Origin: Shewanella sp.
GTDB lineage: Bacteria > Pseudomonadota > Gammaproteobacteria > Enterobacterales > Shewanellaceae
DNA length: 38,100 nucleotides
Direction: 5' to 3'
NCBI GenBank assembly: GCA_021462625.1
Contig: JAJNAU010000015.1
Span: 1-38,100 of the forward strand
Position 1 is the first letter of the stretch. Each line of letters starts with the position of its first letter. A program made the translations under genes and the position numbers. The notes under the pieces were generated by a model, which did not search any database, was not told the origin of the DNA, and was given only the letters and a program-made list of their open reading frames with translations. This document shows, piece by piece, positions 1-8,012 of this stretch.

Positions 1-264
1 CATGTTGAATTGAACGCTTCTGCAAATGAACGGGTAAAAGATAAGGTTTTTCACATCCAAAATGTCAATAACTATCATGGAAAACTTAAGGAGTGGGTCG
101 CAAGGTTCAGGGGCGTGGCAAGCAAGGATATTCACAAGTATGTAGGCTGGTTAAGGTGGTTTGAGCAAACGGAAAAGTCAAAGCAAACAATTGAGCAGTT
201 TTTGAGTTGGCGCTGTTTAACCTTTTGTGAAGCACCTATCAGGTTTAGAAGTGCTGCAATTTGA
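1..264 (+). mobile_element. C-terminal end of an IS1595-family (ISXO2-like) transposase, cut by the window edge
   Basis: The frame is open from the first base and stops at 262-264, giving about 87 residues of a C-terminus. The stretch with HGKLKEWVARFRGVASK followed by YVGWLRWFE is typical of the end of the IS1595/ISXO2-like DDE transposase domain, where N-H-x-K/R-LK-W and GVASKYL-x-Y-GW-RW recur. The catalytic acidic residues would lie upstream, outside the window, so completeness cannot be judged. About 7 nt after the stop is a possible terminal repeat (271-285). The family call rests on motif memory, not on a search. Confidence 0.75.
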
Positions 265-270
265 GTTCCT

Positions 271-285
271 GGTCGCTTTTGTTCC
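271..285. repeat. Putative right terminal repeat of the IS1595-type element
   Basis: GGTCGCTTTTGTTCC lies just after the transposase stop. A near copy, AGTCGCTTTTGTCCC, is at 1203-1217 in the same orientation; the shared 14-mer GTCGCTTTTGTYCC has one difference. Read inward, both begin GG(A/G)ACAAAAGCGAC. Terminal repeats of IS1595 elements begin with GG, so either copy could be the true right end. The left end lies outside the window, so pairing cannot be tested here. Confidence 0.35.
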
Positions 286-338
286 AGATAGAGCTCAAAG
301 CCCGGAGCTGCCAACCTGCTCCGGGATTGTTGTTACGG

Positions 339-1082
339 TCACGCTTGTTGCCTACTAGCCTTTGTCACAAGTTGAAACTCTAGACCAGAGTTTTTTGATT
401 TTCTGGTTTTGTAGCGAGCAGGATATAGCTCAAAGAAGTCCGAGAGCTTCTTCAAACCATAGCTTCTAGTATCAAAGTCAGGCTTTAACCTTTTCAGGTA
501 GTTACCAACTTCCCCCAACTTTGCCCAACCAGACTCATCACGGTAGTTCTGCCATGACTGGTGCATCAACCGCCACAGTTCTCGATCTCTATCTTTCAGT
601 ACTATCTGTTGAGGGTGTTCTTCTTCAGATTGAGACTCCTCCGGGGTAATAGGAGTTAAGTTCTCTATCGAGACAAAGTCATCACAGGCATTCTTAAATG
701 CCGTTGGTGTCGTAGACTTGCCTACTCCAATGACATGGATTTCTGATTCTCTTAACCGTGTTGCTAAGCTGGTAAAGTCACTATCACTTGAAATCAGAGC
801 AAAAGCATCAAACCTTTGAGTATAAAGCAAATCCATCGCATCAATAATCATCAGGGAATCAGTGGAGTTCTTTCCAGTTGTGTATGCAAACTGTTGCTTA
901 GCCTGAATTGCCAGTTCATTTAGTGGCAACTTCCAGTTCTTCAGATTTTGTGAGGAAAAATCCCCGTATGCTCTTTTGATGATGATCTGACCGAAGCTGG
1001 ATAACTCTTCTATGATCAAACTTAATTTTGTGTGTGGTGTATTGTCCGAATCGATCAGAACCGCAATTCTTTTATTTCCCAT
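339..1082 (-). CDS. NYN domain (PIN-like nuclease fold) protein with C-terminal OST-HTH/LOTUS domain
   Basis: A 247-residue protein with no signal peptide or membrane segment. Residues 5-140 match a NYN/LabA-type PIN-like fold. Acidic residues that usually bind metal are visible: D11 and D13 in VLIDSDN, D75 and D81 around TDSLMIIDAMD, and D100/D102 in ISSDSDF. A charged linker (145-165) leads to an OST-HTH/LOTUS-like region at about 168-240, which binds RNA or nucleic-acid partners in related proteins. The likely role is an RNA-directed nuclease or RNA-binding regulator; the substrate is unknown. It is a lone gene in opposite orientation to the transposase fragment and between two similar 15-bp motifs (271-285, 1203-1217). 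It may therefore be an IS passenger. The domain call is fairly sure; the function is not. Confidence 0.75.
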   Translation of the reverse strand: MGNKRIAVLIDSDNTPHTKLSLIIEELSSFGQIIIKRAYGDFSSQNLKNWKLPLNELAIQAKQQFAYTTGKNSTDSLMIIDAMDLLYTQRFDAFALISSDSDFTSLATRLRESEIHVIGVGKSTTPTAFKNACDDFVSIENLTPITPEESQSEEEHPQQIVLKDRDRELWRLMHQSWQNYRDESGWAKLGEVGNYLKRLKPDFDTRSYGLKKLSDFFELYPARYKTRKSKNSGLEFQLVTKASRQQA

Positions 1083-1202
1083 ATACCCACTAGTTCATTG
1101 TTTATTAAATGAATTCATGAATACATCGTACCGAACCCATACGTTTTAGTGCAAGAGCAGAGTTGGTACTATGGAGCACATTTGATTCAAGAAAATCTGC
1201 TG

Positions 1203-1226
1203 AGTCGCTTTTGTCCCGAAGCGACT
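1203..1226. repeat. Inverted repeat, 8-bp perfect arms, overlapping the IS-end-like motif
   Basis: The arms are AGTCGCTT (1203-1210) and AAGCGACT (1219-1226) around an 8-nt centre. The left part is also the second copy of the GTCGCTTTTGTYCC motif found after the transposase. It could be an IS end facing a second end, or a hairpin. There is no T-run, so a terminator is unlikely. Confidence 0.5.
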
Positions 1227-1420
1227 TATCAACTCAAAATGCAGTCTATCTTGGTTGCATAAACCTTCACTCCAGTACATGAGAAATATTCAGCCTGATT
1301 ACCAGTTGCTTTATGAGCGTGCACTTTTTTTGAAAACAACTTTGGGGCATAAACAACATACTCAGGAGTTGAATGTTGCATCAGTCTCCGCGTGGCGGCC
1401 AGAGGCCTTCGGGGAACTCT

Positions 1421-1446
1421 AATGGAGTGAAAAGTTTCACTCCATT
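1421..1446. repeat. 26-bp perfect palindrome (12-bp arms, 2-bp centre)
   Basis: AATGGAGTGAAA (1421-1432) is mirrored exactly by TTTCACTCCATT (1435-1446) with AG between. There is no T-tract on either side, so it is not a standard terminator. Possible roles are a repetitive palindromic element, a transposon end pair or a regulator site. It lies 60 bases from a second palindrome (1508-1527). Confidence 0.6.
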
Positions 1447-1507
1447 GTCTGACGACACGTTTATCCCCCATCCGAAGTTGCCGGAGGGGATTGTATGCAA
1501 TAGTGGA

Positions 1508-1527
1508 TGTCATCATGGATGATGACA
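1508..1527. repeat. 20-bp perfect palindrome (9-bp arms, GG centre)
   Basis: TGTCATCAT (1508-1516) pairs with ATGATGACA (1519-1527). It is followed by a GC-rich run, GGCGGCGCTGAGCCAGG (1530-1546). That sequence style resembles dispersed palindromic repeats of gammaproteobacteria. No nearby gene explains it. Confidence 0.5.
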
Positions 1528-1728
1528 TAGGCGGCGCTGAGCCAGGGACGGTGAATCGACGCCGGTCACGTCAATTGCATGCAATGCACGATGGATAACA
1601 ACTTCGGTTGGGGCGGCAGGGGAGATGCAAGAAGGGATTGCTGTTGATCCCCTCTTGCCCCCACAGTGCCACAGGCACAATGGACTGCAAGCCCAACAAA
1701 CGCTGCAAGCCAGTCAGCACACTGGCAC

Positions 1729-1764
1729 AAAAAACACCCCAAACAGTTTATTGCAGGGGTGTTT
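1729..1764 (-). terminator. Rho-independent terminator of the formate dehydrogenase gene
   Basis: Read on the minus strand, AAACACCCC, a 15-nt loop and GGGGTGTTTTTT form an 8-9 bp stem ending in a run of T. It lies about 58 bases beyond the stop codon at 1822. It supports a monocistronic transcript for the large gene upstream. Confidence 0.75.
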
Positions 1765-1821
1765 GATCCCATCAATCAGAGGTCATTGACTGACCTTAAG
1801 TCGGCAATATCTTGTGAACCG

Positions 1822-4800
1822 TCAAGCAGCCGGAATGTCTTCGCTCTCCAATGATGTGTCATTCAACACTTCATCCTTTACGTTATCAAGCGTATCCCCA
1901 AACCCTTCCATTGCCCCCAAATTCTCAGCTCGCACGGCGCAGAACTTGTACTCGGGAATATGCGCCACAGGGTCCAGGGCATTGATGGTCAGCTTGTTGG
2001 CGGCGGCTTCCACAAAGTGGAAGGGCAGGAACAGTACCCCGGCCTGGGCGCGGCGGGTGACAAAGGCACGAATATTGATCTCACCTCGGCGGGTGACAAG
2101 TCTCAACATATCGCCATTGTTGACCCCCAGCTTGTCGGCATCGAATACCGATATCATCACTCTTGGGCTTGCCAGCAGATCCAGACCTTGGGTCTTGCGC
2201 GTCAAAGTGCCAGTGTGGAACTGTTCCAGCAACCGCCCGGTGGACAGCACCAGCGGGTATTCATCACAGGGCATTTCAGCGGGCAGACGGAAGCTTACCG
2301 GCTCGAACTTGGCCTGAGTGCCACGGATAAATTGACTCTGGTGCATGATGCGGGTGCCCGGATGCTGTTCATCTAGACAAGGCCACTGCAGACCTTGTTT
2401 ACCTGCAATTGTGGTGGGCGCAACCCGCTCCCAGCTGATCCCCCGGTACTGGGGTGTCAGCTGGTTTACTTCACGCCAGATCTGCTCTTCCGCTTCATAG
2501 TGCCAGTCGGCGCCCATGGCGTTGGCAACGGCCTGAACTATCTGCCAGTCAGGCTTGGCCATACCCGGTGAGGTCACGGCTACTTGCAGTTGTTGCACTC
2601 GACGTTCAGTGTTGGTGAAGTGACCGCGCTTCTCGGCGAAGGCGGCGGCTGGCAGTACCACATCGGCAAGGGCTGCGGTTTCGGTGAGGAAGATATCCTG
2701 CACCACAATAAACTCGGCAGCAGCCAGACCATCCAGTACGTGGGCCTGATCGGCATCACTCAGCACCGGGTTTTCACCCATGATATACATGGCCTTAAGC
2801 TTGCCGGACACCAGCGCTTTCATCATGTATGAAGCCGGAATACCTTCCTGTGTTGGCAGGGTGACATTCCAGGCGGCTTCAATCGGCGCACGGTTGGCGG
2901 CTTCTACCAGCTTCTTGTAGCCGGGCAGGTAGTTGGGCAGGGCGCCCATATCACAGCTGCCCTGAACATTACTCTGACCACGCAGAGGGTTAATGCCGGC
3001 GCCTTCAACACCGATATTGCCCAGCATCAGCTGCAGGTTGGAGATGGCCAGTACGTTGTCATGGCCACAGGTGTGTTGAGTGATGCCCATGGCGTAGTAG
3101 ATGGCAGTCTTGTCGGCGGTGCCAATAAGCCTGGCCAGTTTGGCGATATCTTCGGCGGCAATGCCGGTAATGATGGCGGCGTTGTCCAGGCTGTAATCGC
3201 TCTTCATCACCTCGTCGCGCACGGCCTCAAATTGCTCGGTGCGCTCGGCGATATAGGTATCATCCTGCCAGCCATTGAGAAAAATCTGCTGCATGATGGC
3301 ATTAAGCAGCATCACATCTGTGCCCGGCCGCTGGCTCAGATACAGCTTGGCGCTGTCGGCAATTTCAACCCGTTTCGGGTCAACCACCACCAGGCGAGCC
3401 TTGCGGTGGTTTATCGCTTCGCGGATGCGTGAGGCGATAATCGGGTGGGCGATGCTGGTGTCTGAGCCAAGTATAAAGATGAGATCTGATTCTTTAATAC
3501 CCGGAATATCATTGGTCATGGCGCCGCCGCCCAGGGTGTCATACAGGGCGCTTACGGTAGAGGCATGGCACAGACGGGCGCAGTGGTCGATATTGTTGGT
3601 GCCAAGCACAGCCCGGGTAAACTTCTGCAGCAGGAAGTTGTCTTCATTGGTGGCCTTGGCCGATGCCAAAGTGGCGATGGCATCGCTGCCATACCTCGCT
3701 TTAATGTCAGTTAGGCGGCTTGCTACATGAGTCACTGCCTCATCCCAACTAGCCGGTACCAGCTTACCGTTTTTGCGGATAAGTGGGGTGGTCAGGCGCT
3801 CTGGGCTTTGCACAAAGTCAAAGCCGAAACGACCTTTGACACACAGCATGCCTTCGTTGACCTGAGACTCTGTGTCACCGGTAACCCGCATAATGCGGTT
3901 GCTGGCCTTATCCACATGCATCTCTACCCGGCAGCCAACACCGCAGTAAGTACAGACGGTGGAGATCTTTTCCAGTTCAGCTTTGGCGCGTGCCTGAGAC
4001 TTGTCTCTGGCATCGACCAGGGCGCCGGTTGGGCATACCTGCACGCAGTTACCACACTGAACACAGTTGGAGTCGGCCATGGATACGCTGAAACCGGCGC
4101 GGGGCGAGCGGCGCATGGCAGTTTGGTTCAGATCATCATTAGCACTGCATGATGGCAGCGCAGAAAAACTGTTCGGCTCAAAACAGATCGCTTTGTGCCC
4201 CGACTGGCGCTGACACATATCGACGCAGGCGCCACAACTGATACAGCGGTTGGCATCGAAGGTGATAAAGGGGGCACTGGTATCCACCGCAAAACGGCGG
4301 GCGTGAGTGGGCGCGTCCTGAGCGATGGCTTGTCCATCCACCCGGTATTCGGTGGCATAGTCGCGCAGATCGCACTGCTTGTTGGCCTGACAGGCACACT
4401 CCAGACAGCGGGCGGCTTCTTTAAGCGCCGCATCATGGGCAAAGCCCAGTTCCACTTCATTGAAGTTCAGCTGACGCGCTTTGGGTGTCAGCTCAGGCAT
4501 TTTAATTCTGGGCTCAACCGCTACGTCAGGGTACAGGCTGGCATCCAACGTGACTGTTTTCCTGGCCTTGGTGGCGTTGAACTGCTCGGGCACCAGTTCA
4601 CAGGTGAGACCCGATGACAGCTGCCTGTGGATAGCTTCGGCAGCGCGGCGACCATCACCAATGGCGGCGACGGCGGTTGCCGGGCCGGTGCGGGAATCAC
4701 CAATAACAAATAGTTTCTCAATCCCGGCAGACATGGTGTGTTCACAACAGGCAAAGGTGTTCCAGCGGGTGAGGGCGATTTCACCGCTCGTCAGCTGACT

Positions 4801-6183
4801 TTGAGGATACTTGAGAAACTCCAAGTCCGGCATTTGGGACACAGCTGCAATCACGGTATCAAACGCTTCGGTAAAGGTCTCGCCGGTTGCGACAGGGGCA
4901 CGACGACCGGAGGCATCCGGCTCGCCCAACGCCATTTTGGAAAAGGTGACAGAGCTGACCTGACCATTATTATCGGCATGGTTTTCCAGCGGGTTGGTCA
5001 AAAAGTGGAACTTAACCCCTTCAACCTCGGCCTCGTGAATTTCATAGGGCTCGGCTGGCATCTCTTCGCGAGTACGGCGATAAATCAAAGTGACATCGGC
5101 ACCGTCGCGCAGAGCGGTGCGGGCACAGTCGATAGCGGTATTGCCGCCGCCGATCACCGCCACTTTTTTGCCTGTGCAGTAGTTTTTTTCTGTGCAGTAG
5201 TCACGCAGATAGTCCACGCCTAGGTAACAGCCGGCCAGATCGCTGCCGGGGTAATCCATAGGCACGGCTTTCTGAGCACCAATGGCCAGACACACAGCGT
5301 CATAGTTCTCGACCAGACTGGCCAGTTGAATGTCCTGACCCAAACGGGTGTTAGTCTGGATCTTCAAGCCGTTGCGGCACAACAGCTCAATCTCTTTATC
5401 GAGGATTGCCTTGGGCAAGCGGTACTCGGGAATACCGTATCTCAGCCAGCCACCGGCTTTGGGTGCACTGTCAAAAACAGTGACTTCATGGCCTTGGTTG
5501 GACAGGAAGTAGCCAGCGGCCAGACCCGCGGGGCCGGCACCGATAATCGCCACTTTCCTGCCTGTGTCGGCTTCGCGCTCAGGCATCCATGGGTTTTCAT
5601 CGTTGAGATCCAGATCGGCGGCATGACGCTTGAGTTGACGTATGGCCAATGGCTCATCAATCAGGCCACGGCGGCACTCGGACTCGCAGAATGCCGGGCA
5701 AACCCGGCCAATACTCAGGGGCAGCGGCAGGGTTTGTTTGATGATTTTCACTGCCTGTGTGTGGTCGCCCTGAGCGATATGGTGCAGGTACTGCTGCACA
5801 TCCACTCCGGCCGGGCAGGCTCGCTGGCAGGGCGCTTCGCAGTCGGCAAAATGGTCGGAAAGCATGGCTTGCAGGGCTTGTTGTCTGAGTTTACTGAGCT
5901 GAGCAGACTGGGTGCTGACAATCAGGCCAGAGGCGACTTTTATCTTGCAGGCGTGCTGGGGCTGACTGACTGGCTCCTGGGCCGCAGCACCATTATTTGT
6001 CGGGGTGTTTTGAAGGATTTCCACCACACACAGGTTACATTCTTGTTTTTGTGCATTATCTGAGTCGTGGGGGAACTGGTGGCACAGGCGGGGGATCTCG
6101 ATCCCTGCGCGGGTGGCGCAGCTCAGCAGTGTTTCGCCCTGTTTGGCTGTCACTGTTTGTCCGTCAATAATCAGTTCTATCAT
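1822..6183 (-). CDS. Multidomain formate dehydrogenase-type molybdoenzyme fused to a GltD-like NAD(P)/FAD reductase
   Basis: Read from ATG 6183 (AAGG upstream), the protein has 1453 residues. An open frame reaches 6318, but the extra 45 residues lack family character. Order of parts: a 2Fe-2S domain (C34, C49, C52, C79); a cysteine-rich GltD-type helical domain with C115, C119, C123 (about 105-180); FAD and NAD(P) nucleotide-binding folds with GAGPAG at 215-220 and GGGNTA at 345-350; a ferredoxin pair (cysteines from 647 and from 707); then the molybdopterin catalytic module. That module has its 4Fe-4S site at C744, C747, C751, C781 and a HCARLCH motif in which C872 replaces selenocysteine as the metal ligand. 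A molybdopterin-dinucleotide-binding domain ends it. Likely reaction: formate to CO2 with electrons passed to NAD(P)+ or the reverse, inside the cytosol in one chain. No fdhD, fdhE or other subunit gene is nearby. Substrate and cofactor are inferred. Confidence 0.85.
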   Translation of the reverse strand: MIELIIDGQTVTAKQGETLLSCATRAGIEIPRLCHQFPHDSDNAQKQECNLCVVEILQNTPTNNGAAAQEPVSQPQHACKIKVASGLIVSTQSAQLSKLRQQALQAMLSDHFADCEAPCQRACPAGVDVQQYLHHIAQGDHTQAVKIIKQTLPLPLSIGRVCPAFCESECRRGLIDEPLAIRQLKRHAADLDLNDENPWMPEREADTGRKVAIIGAGPAGLAAGYFLSNQGHEVTVFDSAPKAGGWLRYGIPEYRLPKAILDKEIELLCRNGLKIQTNTRLGQDIQLASLVENYDAVCLAIGAQKAVPMDYPGSDLAGCYLGVDYLRDYCTEKNYCTGKKVAVIGGGNTAIDCARTALRDGADVTLIYRRTREEMPAEPYEIHEAEVEGVKFHFLTNPLENHADNNGQVSSVTFSKMALGEPDASGRRAPVATGETFTEAFDTVIAAVSQMPDLEFLKYPQSQLTSGEIALTRWNTFACCEHTMSAGIEKLFVIGDSRTGPATAVAAIGDGRRAAEAIHRQLSSGLTCELVPEQFNATKARKTVTLDASLYPDVAVEPRIKMPELTPKARQLNFNEVELGFAHDAALKEAARCLECACQANKQCDLRDYATEYRVDGQAIAQDAPTHARRFAVDTSAPFITFDANRCISCGACVDMCQRQSGHKAICFEPNSFSALPSCSANDDLNQTAMRRSPRAGFSVSMADSNCVQCGNCVQVCPTGALVDARDKSQARAKAELEKISTVCTYCGVGCRVEMHVDKASNRIMRVTGDTESQVNEGMLCVKGRFGFDFVQSPERLTTPLIRKNGKLVPASWDEAVTHVASRLTDIKARYGSDAIATLASAKATNEDNFLLQKFTRAVLGTNNIDHCARLCHASTVSALYDTLGGGAMTNDIPGIKESDLIFILGSDTSIAHPIIASRIREAINHRKARLVVVDPKRVEIADSAKLYLSQRPGTDVMLLNAIMQQIFLNGWQDDTYIAERTEQFEAVRDEVMKSDYSLDNAAIITGIAAEDIAKLARLIGTADKTAIYYAMGITQHTCGHDNVLAISNLQLMLGNIGVEGAGINPLRGQSNVQGSCDMGALPNYLPGYKKLVEAANRAPIEAAWNVTLPTQEGIPASYMMKALVSGKLKAMYIMGENPVLSDADQAHVLDGLAAAEFIVVQDIFLTETAALADVVLPAAAFAEKRGHFTNTERRVQQLQVAVTSPGMAKPDWQIVQAVANAMGADWHYEAEEQIWREVNQLTPQYRGISWERVAPTTIAGKQGLQWPCLDEQHPGTRIMHQSQFIRGTQAKFEPVSFRLPAEMPCDEYPLVLSTGRLLEQFHTGTLTRKTQGLDLLASPRVMISVFDADKLGVNNGDMLRLVTRRGEINIRAFVTRRAQAGVLFLPFHFVEAAANKLTINALDPVAHIPEYKFCAVRAENLGAMEGFGDTLDNVKDEVLNDTSLESEDIPAA

Positions 6184-6477
6184 GGAAAGACCTTGTCGTC
6201 TTGAAACATGCATCCAGCCCGAGAACTCAGGCCGATATATCCGGGCAAGTATACTCACCGACTCCAATGACAAGGGTCTGGCTAGTCTACTTCGTGCCAT
6301 ATTTGGGCCATCGCTCACAAAGCGTGTGTTAATTGAGTGGTGGGTGGGTTTGCCTGGCGTGTGCGTGTGGAAACGATCGCGGCTTGGCTGACCAGAGCGC
6401 TTAAAAAGAGGGCGTTGGAAGGGGCACAGCAGCCCCCTGTCTGCATAGTCATCTGATTGATTTAAAAAGTTAGCGGA

Positions 6478-6588
6478 TCATCTTTTCACCAACACCGCCA
6501 TAAACAGGACGATGGTAAAGCTGCCGGAAAAGGTCTCAAAGGCGGCGACCGCCGAGAATTGCTTGGGAAAAACCGCTGAGGTCAAAAT
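6478..6588 (-). pseudogene. Remnant of the C-terminus of an ion-channel-like membrane protein
   Basis: On the minus strand, 36 open codons end at a TGA at 6478-6480. The residues AAFETFSGSFTIVLFMAVL followed by VKR have the look of the last transmembrane helix and C-terminus of two-TM potassium-channel-like (Ion_trans_2) proteins. An in-frame TAA (6589-6591) precedes the piece, and no selectivity filter (T-x-G-[YF]-G) is found upstream. It appears to be the leftover 3' end of a deleted gene. The family identity is a judgement from sequence pattern only. Confidence 0.45.
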
Positions 6589-6769
6589 TTACTTAGAGAT
6601 AAAGCAAAATTAATTTAGCGTTAAAGATTAGCTGGCGTGATCGTGATAACATGCTGAATATAAAAGGGAATGGTGGCGGTTTAAATTGTTCGTTGAATGC
6701 CGGAAATCGGGCGGGTGCCAGGTCGGTAACAAAGGACAACGGAAGCGTTAAACCAATGCCTGATACTGA

Positions 6770-6798
6770 TTGGTATTAATATCGCCTTAAGGTAAAAT
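6770..6798 (+). promoter_or_regulatory. Predicted sigma-70 promoter for prfB-lysS
   Basis: A -35 box TTGGTA (6770-6775) and a -10 box TAAAAT (6793-6798) are 17 bp apart. They would give a transcript start near 6805 and a leader of about 93 nt before prfB. This is the best-scoring pair by eye in the intergenic region. Confidence 0.5.
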
Positions 6799-6897
6799 AC
6801 GCGGTTTTTATGTGCAGAGTACAGACGGGGATCGGGCAAAAGTGTTTGGTTTCGGTCTGTCAAATATCACTCGTTAAACCATAGGATTATCAGGTCA

Positions 6898-7996
6898 ATG
6901 TTTGAAGTAAATCCGGTGAAATTCAAGATTAAGGAGCTGGCTGAACGCACTTTGCTCCTTAGGGGGTATCTTTGACTATGACGCTAAAAAAGAGCGTCTG
7001 GAAGAAGTAACACGTGAGCTCGAAAGCGCTGACGTGTGGAATGACCCTGAGCGTGCCCAGGCATTGGGCAAAGAGCGCGTCAATCTGGAAGCGGTCGTCA
7101 AGACTATCGACACTCTGGATGCCGGGCTTGAAGATGTGGAAGGTCTGCTGGAGCTGGCTGTTGAAGAGGAGGATGAAGAAACCTTTAACGATGCCCAGGG
7201 CGAGCTGGATGACCTGGAAGCCAAACTGGCTGAACTGGAATTCCGCCGCATGTTCTCCGGCAGCAATGATCAGCTGGACTGCTATCTGGATATCCAGTCA
7301 GGTTCAGGCGGTACTGAGGCGCAGGATTGGGCCAACATGGTACTGCGTATGTATCTGCGCTGGGGTGAAGCCCATGGTTTCAGCCCTGAGCTGATGGAAG
7401 TCTCTGACGGCGATGTGGCCGGTATCAAGAGTGCCACCATCAAATTTAGCGGTGAGTATGCCTTTGGCTGGTTGCGTACCGAAACCGGCGTACACCGTTT
7501 GGTGCGTAAGTCCCCCTTTGACTCCAGTGGCCGTCGTCATACCTCATTCTGCTCAGTGTTTGTGTACCCTGAAATCGACGATTCCATCGAGATCGATATC
7601 AATCCGGCGGATCTGCGCGTTGATACCTACCGGGCATCCGGCGCAGGTGGACAGCACGTTAACAGAACGGAATCAGCGATCCGTATCACCCACATCCCCA
7701 CAAACACAGTAGTACAGTGCCAAAATGACCGTTCCCAGCATAAAAACCGGGATACGGCCATGAAGCAATTGAAAGCGAAACTGTATGAGATGGAGATGCT
7801 CAAGCAGAACGCCGAGCGCCAGGCCGCTGAAGACGCCAAGTCTGATATCGGCTGGGGTAGCCAGATCCGCTCCTACGTATTGGATGACGCGCGGATTAAA
7901 GATTTGCGTACCGGCGTTGAAAATCGCAATACCCAGAGCGTGTTAGACGGCGATCTGGATAAATTTATTGAAGCCAGCCTCAAGTCCGGGCTGTAA
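6898..7996 (+). CDS. prfB: Peptide chain release factor 2 (programmed +1 frameshift)
   Basis: RF2 recognises UGA and UAA stop codons and triggers release of the finished peptide. The gene is read from ATG 6898 for 25 codons, meets an in-frame TGA at 6973-6975, and continues in the +1 frame from 6974. The product has 365 residues, the same length as E. coli RF2. After the shift, the SPF stop-codon-reading motif (205-207) and the GGQ catalytic motif (250-252) are intact. Residue 246, before the GGQ loop, is Ala as in most bacteria rather than the Thr of E. coli K-12. Expression is self-regulated: low RF2 makes the ribosome pause at TGA and shift. lysS follows after 16 nt, the same pairing as in E. 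coli. An annotation that starts after the shift would lose the N-terminus. Confidence 0.97.
6961..6976 (+). promoter_or_regulatory. prfB programmed frameshift signal
   Basis: AGGGGGTATCTTTGAC holds an internal Shine-Dalgarno (AGGGGG), the slippery CTT codon (6970-6972), the in-frame TGA stop (6973-6975) and the C after it that weakens termination. The spacing is that of the canonical bacterial prfB site. The peptidyl-tRNA slips from CUU to UUU and reading resumes at GAC. Confidence 0.97.
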
Positions 7997-8012
7997 TTGA
8001 GAAGAGCGGAAA

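Larger units (their letters stand above)
1083..1821. other. Gene-free, palindrome-rich stretch between the NYN gene and the formate dehydrogenase gene
   Basis: No convincing gene is seen in 739 bases. A 99-codon open frame on the minus strand (1229-1528) runs straight through two long palindromes, has no recognisable motif and is probably not a gene. The stretch holds inverted repeats at 1203-1226, 1421-1446, 1508-1527 and 1574-1585 (ATTGCATGCAAT), plus the terminator of the formate dehydrogenase gene at 1729-1764. It looks like repeat-laden accessory DNA at the edge of the conserved region. Confidence 0.6.
6184..6897. other. Divergent intergenic region between the formate dehydrogenase gene and prfB
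   Basis: This stretch of 714 bases holds the upstream region of the minus-strand formate dehydrogenase gene, with a TATACT -10-like hexamer on the minus strand at 6249-6254. It also has a decayed ion-channel 3' end (6478-6588) and the prfB promoter (6770-6798). GGGGCAcagcAGCCCC at about 6421-6436 can fold but has no T-run. No intact gene is seen. Confidence 0.5.

Noticed and set aside
1229..1528. 99-codon minus-strand open frame
   Set aside because: It crosses two perfect palindromes, lacks a ribosome site and family motifs, and is more likely non-coding.
5326..6063. 245-codon frame opposite the formate dehydrogenase gene
   Set aside because: Shadow of a confident gene; composition is typical of GC-biased reverse frames.
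6184..6318. 45-residue N-terminal extension of the formate dehydrogenase frame
   Set aside because: The extension is not family-like, and the 2Fe-2S domain begins at the ATG at 6183, which has an AAGG upstream.
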